Source: Simmondsia chinensis (lineage: Eukaryota > Streptophyta > Magnoliopsida > Caryophyllales > Simmondsiaceae). From it: a stretch of DNA of 64,000 bases. The stretch lies in NCBI GenBank assembly GCA_018398585.1, contig JAGTTD010000019.1:10873838-10937837 (forward strand), read 5' to 3'. Below the pieces are notes generated by a model, which was given only the letters and a program-made list of their open reading frames with translations, did no database searches and was not told where the DNA came from. The position numbers and the translations under genes are program-made. Positions 43,430 through 55,700 of this stretch are shown here, one piece after another (positions within the stretch are counted from its first letter, which is position 1; each line of letters begins with the position of its first letter).

Positions 43430-44231
43430 TATTTACACCCGAAACTCGAGGGAGTTGGGACGATGCCGTTTTCAGGTTGAAAATCACGTGTTTATCATGC
43501 GAGGCCATCCTCGAGGGATGTTAGGCCTTGGACATTAAGACAACGGCATCTCAAGGTCAGTTTCTTGAAGAGTTTTTATCCATTAAGGGTCTATCAACCA
43601 TTTTGAGATGGTTGAAGGGGTAAAGAAGGCTCGAGCTTGAGGGACTTCCTAGAAGACAAATGGTTCTGAAGCTCGAGACAGTTATTTGGAGCGCATTTCT
43701 GGATATGTGGGCCTCAAGTCTATCCAAAAGAACATGGGGCATCTAGAAGGGACTCCAACAAGTTATGCTGAAGTGGGGCTTCCAGAAAGACACGAGCACA
43801 TAATTCTAGGACATGATCAAAACCCATTTAACGAGCCAAAGAAGCACCGTGGCAGAAGTGGGAAGAAAATGGTGGAAGATTAAGTTGCAACAAATATTTA
43901 TTTTTCTATAAATGAGAGACACTATTGTAGTTATAAAGTATCTAGCACCACAATACAAACTTCTTCAAGTTTTTTTACAGCACACTAGTGCTTTTACCTA
44001 GAAGAAGAGTAACTTAACTTAACCTAGCCTAGCTTAACTTACATCTTCTTTGTACTTGCTTTCTTCAAGGCAATACAAAACCTCAAGTTTCATGTATGAA
44101 CTCTCTATTTTAATCTGTTCCCACAATCGACGAGTTGAGAATTGAGCCGTTAGTTTAAAGCTTTGATATCTAGGGCTTGACCTTGATTGCATTGGTCTTA
44201 ACACCGGGGTCACTGCTTAATAAGCCAAATG

Positions 44232-46231
44232 TGTTGGGGCGAATTTCAAAATTTTCCCTTAGTTTATTAAACTAACACGACGAAAGGGTTTAAAATTCCT
44301 AATCTTAAACCTAAGGTTGATTTAAAATTCTTAATTTTAAATCTACACATTTAAATTCCTAATTTAAATTTATAGGCCTATACTCTAATACATTGATAAT
44401 AATTACATGAACTATAACTAACAAAATAAGAAAATTGTAAATAAATAGAAAAGCAAAAAAACTTAAAAGAGATGGAAAGAAGAATATCTAAAATTGCTCG
44501 AATAATAAAGAATACCATAATGATAAATAACTTTGAGAAAACCGACACCCAGCTGCCTTCTAAGCAATAGCCTCAAAACACCCGGAGAGTGGGCTCCGAA
44601 AAATATTAAACTGAAGAAAGAAAATTTTCAAAGGAAAATTTTCTCTCCAATTAGGTCTCTGAAAGTCAACACTTTCAGAAACCCTTAATTTACAATTACT
44701 TGATAATTGAATGCCAAACCATAAAATCAATATCCCTATTTATAGTAGGATACCAGAGCAAAAAATATAAAAATTTCGATGTGGAACACTAGATCACCAA
44801 ACAAAATAGAGTGCATTATACAAAAAAAGCCAAAACGACGTGTTTCATAGCAGTTCAAAAAAGCTTGACTTTTGAATTCGTTTAGCATGCCACGTGGCGG
44901 GTCGTGATTGGCCGGCCCAAGTGCACGCGAATCATCCCTTAGGACCCCCAGTGCATGACACGCGACATGCCTAGTTGGTCCATCCACGTAGACGCAGATC
45001 ACGACCTGTGTTGCAATTTATCGATTTTTCTTTTTACTTTGTTTTCCACATGTAAAAATTCATCTCATGGATTTTAATTTTGAAAATTATTTTATTTTAT
45101 AATTTTTAATTTTTATTCATCGTATGAATAATGTTTGATAAATGTAAATTGACTCATCTCATGAATTTTTTAATATTTTTTCGACGGCAATAAAATTAGA
45201 GGCTTGTGCAGGGACCTCAGAAACAATTTAAATCTAGCTCCAAATGTGTTAAATTAATTTCCATGTCATGATAAAATTTAATTACCATTTAATGATACTT
45301 AATTTCAATAAATAAATCCCACTGCACTCTAGACTTAAATCATTTATTCAATAATTCCTAAATAGACTGTATTAATGACAACAACCCTCCACTAGATATC
45401 CATGACAAAGAATAATTAAAACTACTACCATTATCCTTCTCACAGTTTCTCTATTAGTTACTGACTTGCCCTTTACTGAATAATTTATTTATACTTGAAC
45501 ATATTCCTAGTATAAATTCCAAATGTCAAATACTTGTAACACTTTGGCCAGAGATTTTGAACTATTCAAACTCTTGTGAATCAACTAAGGGGGCATTTGT
45601 ATCTCATAAGAGACTGTAGATTCTGTATTAAATATCTGATCCTTGCCACACTTCACGTTGCTGTCCAGTGTACATGGGAATTCAATCCTTTGTCTAGACC
45701 TTAATTATAGTACACCAAAACAACTAATGTTTCATGCACAAGTCCCGAATACTCTCAGGATTTAGAGTTGTTGTTGAACCAGTACAACATGAATCACTCA
45801 TCTCTAATAGTGGTCTAGAAATAAGCAACTCACGTGGTCAAACTTAATGTTTCAATCTTATTAAACACACCTACCTAACACTTTTGGATCACTATCCACA
45901 TGACCAAGACAAGTCATCTAAAGTGTCACGTTATAGTCTTAGCATACAAGTGGTCCAAACTTGCCTTTGACTACGAGTTTTTCAAAAAATAATCCATATC
46001 ATTTGTTCCAAGTCTATTTATGGGTTAATCTAATAAACCACTTAGAACAAACATGTAAATTATAGTTTGAAGACTACACCCATCTCATGAATGTTACCAA
46101 AAGAAAATCACATGTAGTATAAATGCTCACTTACACAAATTTAATAAGGAAACAATAGGAACTTCAATTTTATTCATTAATCAAGTAATATTACAAAATA
46201 AGTATGGATTTTCAAGACACTATTCATAATA
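44232..46231 (-). repeat. 2.0-kb solo LTR of the Copia-4 family
   Basis: Homologous to 51313-53305 and 57784-59776 along its length, with no internal region. Flanked by AAATG (44227-44231) and GAATG (46232-46236), a 4 of 5 match. Removing it and one pentamer restores the alignment of the Tat LTRs. Orientation is minus, from a TATA box CTATAAATAG at 44736-44745. Confidence 0.88.
44736..44745 (-). promoter_or_regulatory. TATA box of the solo LTR
   Basis: CTATAAATAG on the minus strand, at the same place as the boxes at 51786 and 58258 in Copia-4. Confidence 0.6.
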
Positions 46232-46453
46232 GAATGAACTTAGGTTTGTATTATTGTTTAAGGGCTTTGACGGCTTAACCATGAGTGCATTGGTCCTCAC
46301 CCAATAACCCAAATACTGTTTGCTCCATCTTAATCTTGTCAAACTCTAATTCATTCAAGATATTACACGTCGAGGGTGCTAGGCCTAAAAATGTGATTGA
46401 CTCGAGCTTGTAAGTTGACTACTGAGCTCTTGCATTTGTCTCCACCCCAATTC

Positions 46454-46858
46454 CTAGCTTTTAACTGTACAAGGAAAGGTGCCTATGGGCTTTGCTCCAT
46501 TACTGTAACTGCCACTTGAGCCAGGTCCATAGCCTTGAATTATATATATATCAAAAAAATGCACAAACAAATATCTAAAGAGTCCCCTTAATTGGAGCAG
46601 AAGCAAAATCCACATAAGTTGCAAACCGAACTTGGATTCACCAAAAGTACCATTCCTTTTCTCGAAAGGTGATTGGTTGAGGTTAAACATGTGCGGTCTA
46701 GAATTTAGGCTCGCTCCCACATTGTTTGGAGTCTTCTTTTGCATGTTTGTTTGATTTGTATTTATGGCGACCACACACACTAAGCAAACAAAAAGAGCAA
46801 ACATGGCGACCACAATGGGAGGCTTAACATAAGACGCAATTGTCTTGAAGCCCATCAT
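46454..46858 (-). CDS. Small antisense ORF in the Tat-2 leader, secreted-peptide-like
   Basis: Continuous 134-codon minus-strand frame between the 5' LTR and gag, opposite to Tat-2. The N-terminus (MMGFKTIASYVKPPIVVAMF, then ALFVCLVCVVA) looks like a signal peptide or membrane anchor. A GT..AG intron of 93 bp can be drawn at 46534-46626 (frame-neutral); splicing would give 103 residues ending KPIGTFPCTVKS and remove a Leu/Phe-rich stretch that reads like translated intron. It has no stop, unlike the neighbouring gag and pol. I recognise no family. It may be captured host coding sequence or chance. Confidence 0.4.
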   Translation of the reverse strand: MMGFKTIASYVKPPIVVAMFALFVCLVCVVAINTNQTNMQKKTPNNVGASLNSRPHMFNLNQSPFEKRNGTFGESKFGLQLMWILLLLQLRGLFRYLFVHFFDIYIIQGYGPGSSGSYSNGAKPIGTFPCTVKS

Positions 46859-46871
46859 GGGTTATTAATAG

Positions 46872-46886
46872 ATGGTCTCAGACCAT
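46872..46886. other. 15-bp perfect palindrome before the Tat-2 gag start
   Basis: ATGGTCTCAGACCAT, seven bases before the gag ATG at 46893. Purpose unknown. Confidence 0.6.
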
Positions 46887-46892
46887 TCACCA

Positions 46893-47540
46893 ATGGTCAG
46901 AACTAGAAGATGTAGTGCTCTTACACCTGAGGAAATCAAAGGGTTAGCCTTTATTGAGTCTCCACTTGAGGACCCTTTAGAACAAAGCCCTGTGTCATGA
47001 AATGAAAATCCTCAATGAATGAGAGACTTCATAAGGAAGCTGATAGAGTCTTGGTTGAAATGAACTCAACCCTATCTTCCACCAATACTTTTATAGCTAA
47101 GGACGTGACAAGGCAGATAGTAGTTGAAATCGAGCCAATTTTGGTCAGGCAGACTAAGACTCATAACCGCTTATTTCAAGCCATTACAGAAGACATTAGG
47201 CAATTCAAGCTTGTTCCTCCTCCCTCAATTCCCATTCGGTATCCTCGTGATGTTCCTTCTACCTCATGGATGCCAGTGGCTCAGGTTAATAACACCATCC
47301 CTAAAAGAACAAGGAACCCAACTATGGCTAAATCAGGTGCCACTCAGTAGGAATTGCAACACAATCTATGGGCTTGTTAGCCCTTTGAACCAAGGATATA
47401 CTTTGGGTTCAAGGGACCTCAATGTCAATACTCAGGTCATGCATATCTCTGAGACAGGGGGGCACAGCCTCATAGTAGGTACACAGGGGCAATTTCCCAA
47501 TGCTGGGGATGAATGTCCTCCTCCTACATATGAGAATTTT

Positions 47541-47590
<50 letters not shown>

Positions 47591-50250
47591 GAGCTAACTT
47601 CCTGCATTCTCAAGATTAGACCTTGGGGATTGATTAGGCTAGGATGGTCTAAAAACCTATTACTGTAGGTGTCCCTTTAGATATGCCACACATCCAGGGA
47701 TCTTTTGTTACATACTTCATGGTTAGCCAATTAAATGGCCATAATGATCAAGGGGGTTACTACCCTATGCATGTGGGACAACATCCATTCCCGCATCCAA
47801 TTGTTATGAGAGCCCAGGGGTATCCTGTAGATTCCCTTCAAGATCCTCAACCCCTTGGAGGGCAGCGGCAGGCACATAACCATGTGCTGAACCTACCCCT
47901 TCAAGACCAATTGACAACCCTTATTAAGCCGATGTATGGGTCATGCCTTTATAGTAAACTGTACCCTAACTATATTGACAAGGACTATCATTTTCCTTAA
48001 GGATATAAGATTCTCAAGTTTACTCTCTTCTCAGGAGAAGGGAGTGTATTTGCTCTCAAGCGTTTGGCAAGATTCAACTACAAATGCAAGGAAACAGCTG
48101 ACAACTGCTACTTGAAACTTAGGCTGTTTGCTAGTTCTTAGAGGGACAACCTTCTAGTAGTATATCAGTTTACCACCTAATTACTTTTATAATTGGGATG
48201 ACATGGCCATATAATTTCAAGCCCAGTTCCCAATAGTGGAATTAGGAGCCTCTATGTCAAACTTTGTTAGAATGAGACAAAAGCCAAGTGAATCCATAGA
48301 GGATTGTATCAACCCGTTCAACAAAGCCAGGTCAAAATGCACAGTGGCTCTCCCTAGGTTGAACATCCCAAGTTGGCTTTAAACAACTTGGGTATTGAGT
48401 TTAAGAAGAAGTTTGAAGGCTCAAACTTCACAACTCTGCTTCAGTTCATAGAGTGTGCCACTAGGTATGAGGTTGTCTTCAAGGAAGAAAGCCTTAAGAA
48501 AAATAGCATGAGTGGAACCTACATACATGATTTGATTGATGAGGAAGAAGATCCTTCATATGAAATTGACATTGTTGAATACATCAAAGGATCTCCTATG
48601 GTTTGTAATCCTTTGATAAAGAAGGATATTAAAGCCAGCAAGTCAAACCAGTCCCAAGAGTAAGTACTGATTTGACCTCTCAAGAGCATAGTATATTTGA
48701 TTGGATGTAGGCAAATAGTAAGCTCAAGGTTAAGGGAAACACAAGAAACCTGACCCTAATACACTAAAGGGGAAAGTATATTGTAAGTGGCATGAATCAT
48801 TCATCCACTCAATGAAGAACCGTGTAATTTTCAAAAACGTAATTTAGGATGCTATTGAGGCAAGGAAATTAGTTTTTCCAAGAGAAGGGCATATGGGTGT
48901 TGTTAAAGATTTTTTCCCTAGTCCTGTATAGGTGAATGTAATAGCGGCAATCAAGCCTAAAGGCATTTATGCTCAAAAAGCTTATGGTAAACCTCTTTGC
49001 AGGATGAGCAAAGATAAGGAAAGGTTGGCTATAGCCAACACCTTGTTGGACAGACTGCTAGAGCAAGGGGCCCTCAAATTCCCAAGACTTCGGTTGAGTT
49101 AGGGGATGAGTTCTACAAATGGCATATCATGGCGGAGCATCCAACGTATGATTGTGCCACCTTTAAGATGTTCTTGAAGAAGCAACTAGAAAAAGGAACT
49201 ATTCTTCTCTGAAGAGAAGAGGAGTTAACCATAGGGCATGTCCACTATTGATTGTTGGCAAACTGTCTTTGCCACCAAGAAGGAGGCAATGAGAAGGTTT
49301 GTGTGTCTAACGCATGATCTTTCTGAGAGGTTGTGGTCCCAACCTATCATCTAAAAAGAAGGAGTTGGACATATATCCATGAAGAGCACCAATAGCATAA
49401 AAGAAGACCTTGTTTACTAGACCAACTCGTGGTCTCGCATCAAAGGCTCAACTAATCATGAAGACCGAGCATCCGAAGAGGAACCCAAAATACCATCTGA
49501 TTGAAGTGGATACAAAATAAGGACCATGACAACCAAGACAATAATTCTCAGGCGTTCGCTCCACTAATGTATAGAGGAGAAACCAAAAGAAAATGTTTTC
49601 TCTTCCAACCTGACGTAAACTCAAAACAGGAGGCTGCTTTGCAAGAAGGTACCAAGATGAAGGGCTCTACTTAGTACTTGTTTGGCCAAAGATTCTAATG
49701 AGGAAGACATAGGCCACGAGGATAAGTATATCAAACCAATGAATTTCGAGGATCCAAAAGGCAAGACAAAAACTTTAGCTGCTAACACTAAGGGTGAACC
49801 GCATGTGAAGCTTGGGACGTGGGCTAGTTTCTCATCTTCAGAAGGAAAAGAATCTTGGTCGGATCAACTTGCCAACAATTCATGGGTTCGAAGAGCATCT
49901 GATGAGGAAGATGATTACAGTCCCCTCAGCATCAATCTAGTGGAACCTCTGGACCATGTCAATCGAACATGGTTTGATATATAGAATGAGTTCCACGGAG
50001 AAGACTTACCTAAGCTAATGGAGGAGTCTTAAACCCATGAGGTTGAACCAAAAAATCAACCTCAAAACCAGGACATGCAAATCGATGACAATCCTAGAGA
50101 GGAGACTGACTAAGGAATCCATATACTATTTGGGTCACTCCCTCGACAAGCTAATGTTAGCACTACCTTGCTCCTTCATTTGGAGTTTATGCCAAATTAG
50201 ACACATGGGAGCCTGGAAGGGGATGCCATAGCAGCAAACAAAGATCCCAA
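46893..50250 (+). pseudogene. Tat-2 gag
   Basis: Begins MVRTRRCSALTPEEIKG at 46893. Further parts are in several frames: a linker with LPLQDQLTTLIKPMYG (47683-48000), the capsid (KFTLFSGEG and YLKLRLFASS near 48010-48140, RQKPSESIEDCINPFNKA near 48280) and a tail at 48373-48663. Later pieces (48760-49980) include KWHESFIHSMKN, a likely zinc-binding zone, and the frame 49682-49984, an acidic gag-protease spacer. A T14-G39 homopolymer sits at 47537-47589. Many stops and shifts. Confidence 0.8.
47537..47589. repeat. T14-G39 homopolymer junction
   Basis: Fourteen T followed by thirty-nine uninterrupted G inside the gag region. Strong potential for G-quadruplex DNA or for sequencing/assembly error. 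Confidence 0.9.
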
Positions 50251-50251
50251 G

Positions 50252-51088
50252 GTGGAGCTCGTGGCTGAAATGACAACGCCCAAAGGTAATTCTGATCCTT
50301 TGTCTTTTAGAGTTAAGTCTCCAACATCCAAGTCAACTGATAACCTTCCTGACGTGATGAAGGTGATGTTTGATGGTCCTACCACTGCCAACAAACACAT
50401 TAAGCCTCTATACATCAAAACTAAATTTGATGCCATTTTGGTGAACAGAGTCTTAGTGGATAATGGCTCAGCCATCAACATCTTTCCTTCCTACGTGTTC
50501 GGGTTATTGGTTAATCTCAAGATGAATTGATAACTTCAAATGTGGCAATCTGTGGCTTCTCTGGGGCCACCAGCAAGTCTAAAGGGGTTATCTCTATTGA
50601 ATTCATTGTTGGCAATTTGAGTAAGCTGATAGCCTTCTTTGTAGTAGATACCACCTCAAGCTACATTGCATTGCTTAGGATATATTATCCAACTATTATA
50701 TCCCTTCTTCACTTCATCAATTGTTAATCTTTTGAAACCATGAAAAATATGAGGTTGTTATGGAAGATGACAAACCATCCATGGCTTCCTCTAAGTTGGT
50801 TGAGTCAAAATTCTATAAGGACAGTGTCGGACCATTAGCTGTGAGAAGGATCACTCCTTCAAATACCAAGCATGCAGATGTGATAGCCATCCTTGGGAGC
50901 CCGCCCACAGGAACTGAGGTTGCTCAGGCTGATGTGAATTCAGATGGCTCTAACTTTTGGGGATGCATGAGAGCCCTTCTTGATGAAGGGGACCTTCAAG
51001 GTTAGTAAGAAGCCTTATGGAGGAAAACCAAGTCTTCTTAATAAAGGCCTGAAAGCTATCGCCTTAACCAATGCAAATTTGGTTGCTG
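50252..51088 (+). pseudogene. Tat-2 protease
   Basis: Frame 50252-50530: PLYIKTKFDAILVNRVLVDN then GSAINIFPSYVF, the Tat retropepsin with DNGS in place of the usual DTGS/DSGS. The next block (FIVGNLSKLIAFFVVDTTSS) follows in another frame at 50527-50727. 50760-51005 is the protease-RT linker. The coding sequence is cut at 51088 by Copia-4 and resumes at 59777. Confidence 0.83.
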
Positions 51089-53305
51089 TGTTGGGAAAAA
51101 CATATGAATTTTGTTTGAAAAATAAATTCTGATGCTGACTATTGGGTTCACAGTTCTCGACTATGGTAATAGGCACCTATTAGAGCACTTAGAGTTGGAG
51201 ATTTTTTTCTCTACCTAAGCCTCCGATCGGAGAGCCACGCTTTGTGACACCTCACGTGCGAGAGTTTCCGAGAATAAGTTTATCTCTATAAACCTTTTGC
51301 CCTAATACAGGTTGTCGGGATGAATTTCAAAAATTCTCCCTAAAGATTACGCAGCGGAATAAGTTTAGAATTATAACTCTAAACCTAGGGTTGATTTAAA
51401 AATCCTAATTTTAAATATACTGACTTAAATTCATAATTTAAATCATCATATCTAAATTCTTAATTTAGATCTACGGGGCTTTTACTCTAATACATTCATA
51501 ACAATACATAAATTTAAACAGGCATAATAATGAATACTGAAAATAAATAGAAAAGCGAAACTAAAAGAAGAAAGAAAGAAAAACATACATGGAATTGCGC
51601 CAATAAAAGAAAAACCAGAAAGACAATAATATTCTTCAAAATCGAGACCCCGAGACCTTCCACGCAATGACTTCGAACTGGCCGGAGGGTGGGCTTCGAA
51701 AAATATTAAACAGGGTCTCCGAAACAATTTCAAAAACCCTAAAAGAATATTTTGACTTCGATGCAAAACCTCGGAATAAGCCTTTCCATTTATAGAAAAT
51801 ATATTAGAGCCAAAAAAAAATGTAATTATAATCGAAAAAGGATTAGCCAGTCAACTTCAAAACGCAGCGTTTAATTATAAAAGGCAGTTAAAACACGTTG
51901 TTTCATTACTGTTCAAAATCGTGTGATTTTTTTATTCAAAACGCGTGCCACATGTCGAACGCCTATTGGTTTAACCCGTGGCACGAGGATTCCGACCCTG
52001 GGCAGCCCAGGGCGTGACACGTGTCGCGCGCTGATTGTCTGCCAGCATTAGCCATGGATCATGCCTGTTAAAATGCGATTTTTTTTTTTTTTTTGCTTTG
52101 TTTCACACATGTAAAAATTCATCTTACGAATTTTAATTTTTAAAAAATTATTTTATTTTACAATTTTTAAAATTTTATTCATCTCATGGATAATATTTGG
52201 CAAAATTAATTTACCCATCTTATAGATAAATAATTCATCTCATGAATTCTTTAATATTTTTTCAATGGCGATAAATTTAGAGGCTTGGGCAGGGACCTCA
52301 GGGTCAATTTAAATCTAGCTCCAAATGGGTTAAATTAAATCATCTCATGATATTAATTTAATTATCATTTAATGAGACTTAATTCCACTAAATAAATCTC
52401 ACTGCACTCCAGACTTAAATTATTTATTCGATATCTCTCTAATAGACTGTATTGATAACAACAACCCCTCCACTAGATGTCCATGACAAAGGATAAATAT
52501 AACCACTACCATTATCCTTCTCATAGCTTCTCCATTAGTTACCGATTCGCCCTTCACTGAATAATTCATTTATACTTGAACATATTCACAGTATAAATTC
52601 CAAATGTCAAACACTTAGAATACTTTGGCCAAAGTTTCCAAACTATTCAAATATTTGTGAATCAACTAAGGGGACATCTGTATCTCATAAGAGACTGTAG
52701 ATTCCCTATTGAACTCCTGATCCTTGTCACACTTCACGCCGCTACCCAGTGTACGTGGGATTTCAGTCATTCGTTTAGACCTTACTTATAGTACACCAAA
52801 GTAACTAACGCTCCATGCACAAGTCCAGAATACCCTCAAAATTTTGAGTCGTCGTTCAAATAGTACAACGTGAATCACTCATCTCCAATAGTAGTCTAGA
52901 AATAAGTCACCCGCATGGTCCAACTCAGTGTGTCAAACACACGAACCTAACACTTTTTGATCTCTATTCACATGACCAAGACAAGTCATCTAAAGTGTCA
53001 CGTTATAGTCCTAACATTTAAGTGGTCCACACTTGTCTTCGACTGCGAGTCTTTCAAACAACAATCCATATCATTTGTTCCAAGTCTATCTGTGGCTTAG
53101 TCTCATAAACCACTTAGAACAAACATGTAAATTGTAGTCTGAGGACTACACCCATCTCATGGATGTCTCCCAAAAGAAAATCACATGCAGTATAAATGCT
53201 CACACGCACAAATTTAACTAGGAAACGAGTGAAACTTCAATTTTATTTTTTAATTAAAATAATATATCTAGAATAAATCTGGATTTAAGGATACTGTTCC
53301 TACCA
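51089..53305 (-). repeat. Copia-4 3' LTR (left)
   Basis: 2217 bp. The minus strand starts TGGTAGGAAC (third base changed from the right copy) and ends CCCAACA. TATA box at 51786-51795. The outermost 224 bp (51089-51312) have no counterpart in the solo LTR at 44232. A minus-strand frame at 51482-51766 lies just downstream of the TATA box. Confidence 0.93.
51786..51795 (-). promoter_or_regulatory. TATA box, Copia-4 3' LTR
   Basis: CTATAAATGG on the minus strand, followed by the leader; counterpart at 58258. Confidence 0.6.
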
Positions 53306-53320
53306 ATCTCCCACTTGTCC
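53306..53320 (-). other. Copia-4 PPT
   Basis: The minus strand GGACAAGTGGGAGAT precedes the LTR start, a typical copia polypurine tract. Confidence 0.78.
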
Positions 53321-53599
53321 TAAATCCAATTTATGACAAAGTCCATACTCACCCCTTTTAAGTTTGAACCAAAAATCTACTGAGCCTAACCCTAAATGAG
53401 CACAATTACTCTATTCTGAAGTCAGCAATACAATACTGCTTGACATTTCCCTCACTAATGGCTCCCACTCCAAGGGTAAAGACATACTTAGATGTCAAAT
53501 GTCTATCATATTAATATGACTAGAAGTCTTAAATCAGTATAGCCAACTGGAATCATCTCATCACTTTGAAGGATCGGCATAGGATCTCTGGTTCTTCTC

Positions 53600-53632
<33 letters not shown>

Positions 53633-54540
53633 CACTGCCACCTAGTCCATTGGACCCAGATTAAACTAACACCTGCATACTATCCCATAGCATAGCAGAC
53701 ATCAAGTCTTATACACAACATGGCATACCTGAGGCTCCAACTGCCAAAACATATGTGATATTCCTTAATTACTCCTCTTCTTGAGGTGTCCCAGAACACT
53801 ACTCAAAAGAGAGAGGGACTCCATGCTATACCTTGACAACGTCTTGTCAATATAAATGGCTAGAGAAAGACCCAACATCCTACTCTTACGACCTTGCAGA
53901 AGCTTAATCTTAAAAGTAGAGCTGACTTCTCCTATGTTTTTCATATTGAGCTATCATGACAACCAAGTCTTTACAGCTAATGACACCCCTACATCATTCT
54001 CAATGAGTGGTGTATCGTTGACATACAATACTCAGAAAGTCATTACTTTCTCTTAATATCATTTGTATACGCATGGTTCATTTAACCAATCGTTTTAAAA
54101 CTATAAGACTTAATTGCTTTATGGTGGCTAAAAGGATCAGATTCAATGCCACGATCAACCACTAAGGCTCCCGCTATGAACCTGTCAGGTGCCCCGACAA
54201 TCCTCCCACCACACCTAAGCTCTCGTGTACCTGGAACATTCTTGTTCCTATTAGTAGGTGCATCTAATGCTCCCACTATAACTTAAGTTGTGTCTAGCTA
54301 TTCAGAATTATTGTCATTTTCCTTTAATACTATTTTGTTTTTGTTTTGTAGCTTACTTGCAAAATCCTTCTCCAAGTATTTTGCATTGTATTTAAAAACC
54401 TTTTTTATCAAAAGAACTGTAGAAAAGACCATCTTAATTCCTTTTGTCTGCAACCCCATTCTATTGCAGTATACCCAAAGCAAAAAGCTGAGATCTTATC
54501 TCATTTACAGTTAGGAATTCCAAAAACTCACCAGAAAAAT
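53321..54540 (-). pseudogene. Copia-4 RT and RNase H remnants
   Basis: Heavily broken. The catalytic box reads LYVNDTPLIENDVGVI near 54020 (YVDD changed to YVND). The RT C-terminal words (YAMLCIRLDVCYAMG) are near 53680. An A29 run (53600-53628; T29 on the coding strand) then interrupts, followed by a short RNase H scrap. The N-terminal half of RT is largely missing. Confidence 0.7.
53600..53628. repeat. A29 homopolymer
   Basis: Twenty-nine uninterrupted A inside the Copia-4 pol remnant. Probably slippage expansion. Confidence 0.9.
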
Positions 54541-54900
54541 ATTCACCAACTCGATGTGATCAAAGTGACTTAACTTGTTTACCTAATAGCTTTTAAAATT
54601 CAGCTTTATACTCTTTGAACTTTTCAAAAGAGTCCAATTACTGTCTAATTAGGTAAACATATCCATGCCTTGAGTAATCATCATTAAACGTGAATAAGTA
54701 CTCATACCCACCTCTTACCTGAACACATATTGGTCCACATACATCTATGTGAACCAGCTCAAGCAAGCCACCAACCTTGTTGCCTTTACTCTTAAAGACA
54801 AACTTGGTCATCTTTCTTTCTATGCAGGATTTACAGACTGGTAATGACGGCAAGTCCAAAGCCTCTATCAGTCCACTTTCACCAGTCTTTGGATCCTGTT
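54541..54900 (-). pseudogene. Copia-4 integrase fragment
   Basis: Frame 54638-54859: LPVCKSCIERKMTKFVFKSK (the CC half of the HHCC finger), LLELVHIDVCGPICVQVRGG with catalytic Asp1, and FNDDYSRHGYVYLI. This is the clearest coding remnant of Copia-4. The following Asp2 and Glu blocks (HRVGEYF-like, NGVADKRN-like, 54500-54620) are degraded; Asp2 appears changed to His. Confidence 0.85.
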
Positions 54901-55700
54901 CGAATTAGTGTGACCTAAACATTGGTGCCATGTGTAGGCAATATCCCTTTCAAGGTGTTTTGTTTTAGAACATTGAACAAGTGAACTTTTGTTAGATTCA
55001 TTTAAACAATTACCATAGTTTTGATAAGGAAATAAGATGAATAAACAATTTATTCAAGTACATGTGTAAATAAACAACTTATTTCTCATATCAAAATTTT
55101 CATTATCAAAATCAACTAAATAACAATTATTCATAAAACGAGATACAGAAATCAAATTCCTGTGCAGAGTAGCTACAAATAAACAATTTTTAAAACAAAA
55201 CTCTATTACTAAAGTCTAAGCTAACATCTCTTACACTTAAGACTATTATTATTGTACTGTCCCTGATCATTAGGTACAACATCCATCGTGTAGCCTTTAG
55301 CCTAGCCTGACCTCCTATAACATATTACAGATATGGTCAGTTGAACCCGAGTTCACCCACCATGAAACTGGTGGACTCTCAACTATGCATGACTCAACTA
55401 AGTGAGATATTAATATACCTTCACCTGATGGCTTAGTAGTCTTTGCAGAAAGAGTAGCTATGTACTTAGTATAGTTTCTTCTCCAGTGGCCTAGTTTTCT
55501 TGCAAAAGAAACACTTTTCTTTTGCTGACTTCCTTATGGATTTGGTTGCTACAATAGCAACCTTACCATTTCCTTTCTTTCTAGCAGGTCCCTTGTGAGT
55601 AATAACCAAGTCTAACTTATTTTTCAAGGCAAGGTAATTTGTTCAGTGAGTAAATTATGTATTTAAAATCAAGCAAAGTTCGCCAACCCTGTCCATATAA
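54901..55700 (-). pseudogene. Copia-4 gag C-terminus, protease and GAG-pre-integrase remnants
   Basis: The minus strand near 55490-55600 encodes a Lys-rich stretch and a zinc-knuckle start (CFFCKK). Protease words around 55350-55400 (SWFMVGE-like) have no readable DTG. Many stops. The call rests on order relative to integrase. Confidence 0.55.

Larger units (their letters stand above)
43430..46366 (+). repeat. Tat-2 5' LTR, split by a solo LTR
   Basis: Starts TATTTACACC (TG decayed to TA), matches the Tat-1 LTR in inverted orientation. Net length about 932 bp after removing 44232-46231 and one duplicated pentamer. Ends near ..ATTACA at 46366. Confidence 0.85.

Noticed and set aside
46367..46400. 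A PBS for Tat-2 directly after its LTR
   Set aside because: The sequence CGTCGAGGGTGCTAGG does not match a plant tRNA 3' end that I can name with confidence; no TGG start at the expected spacing.
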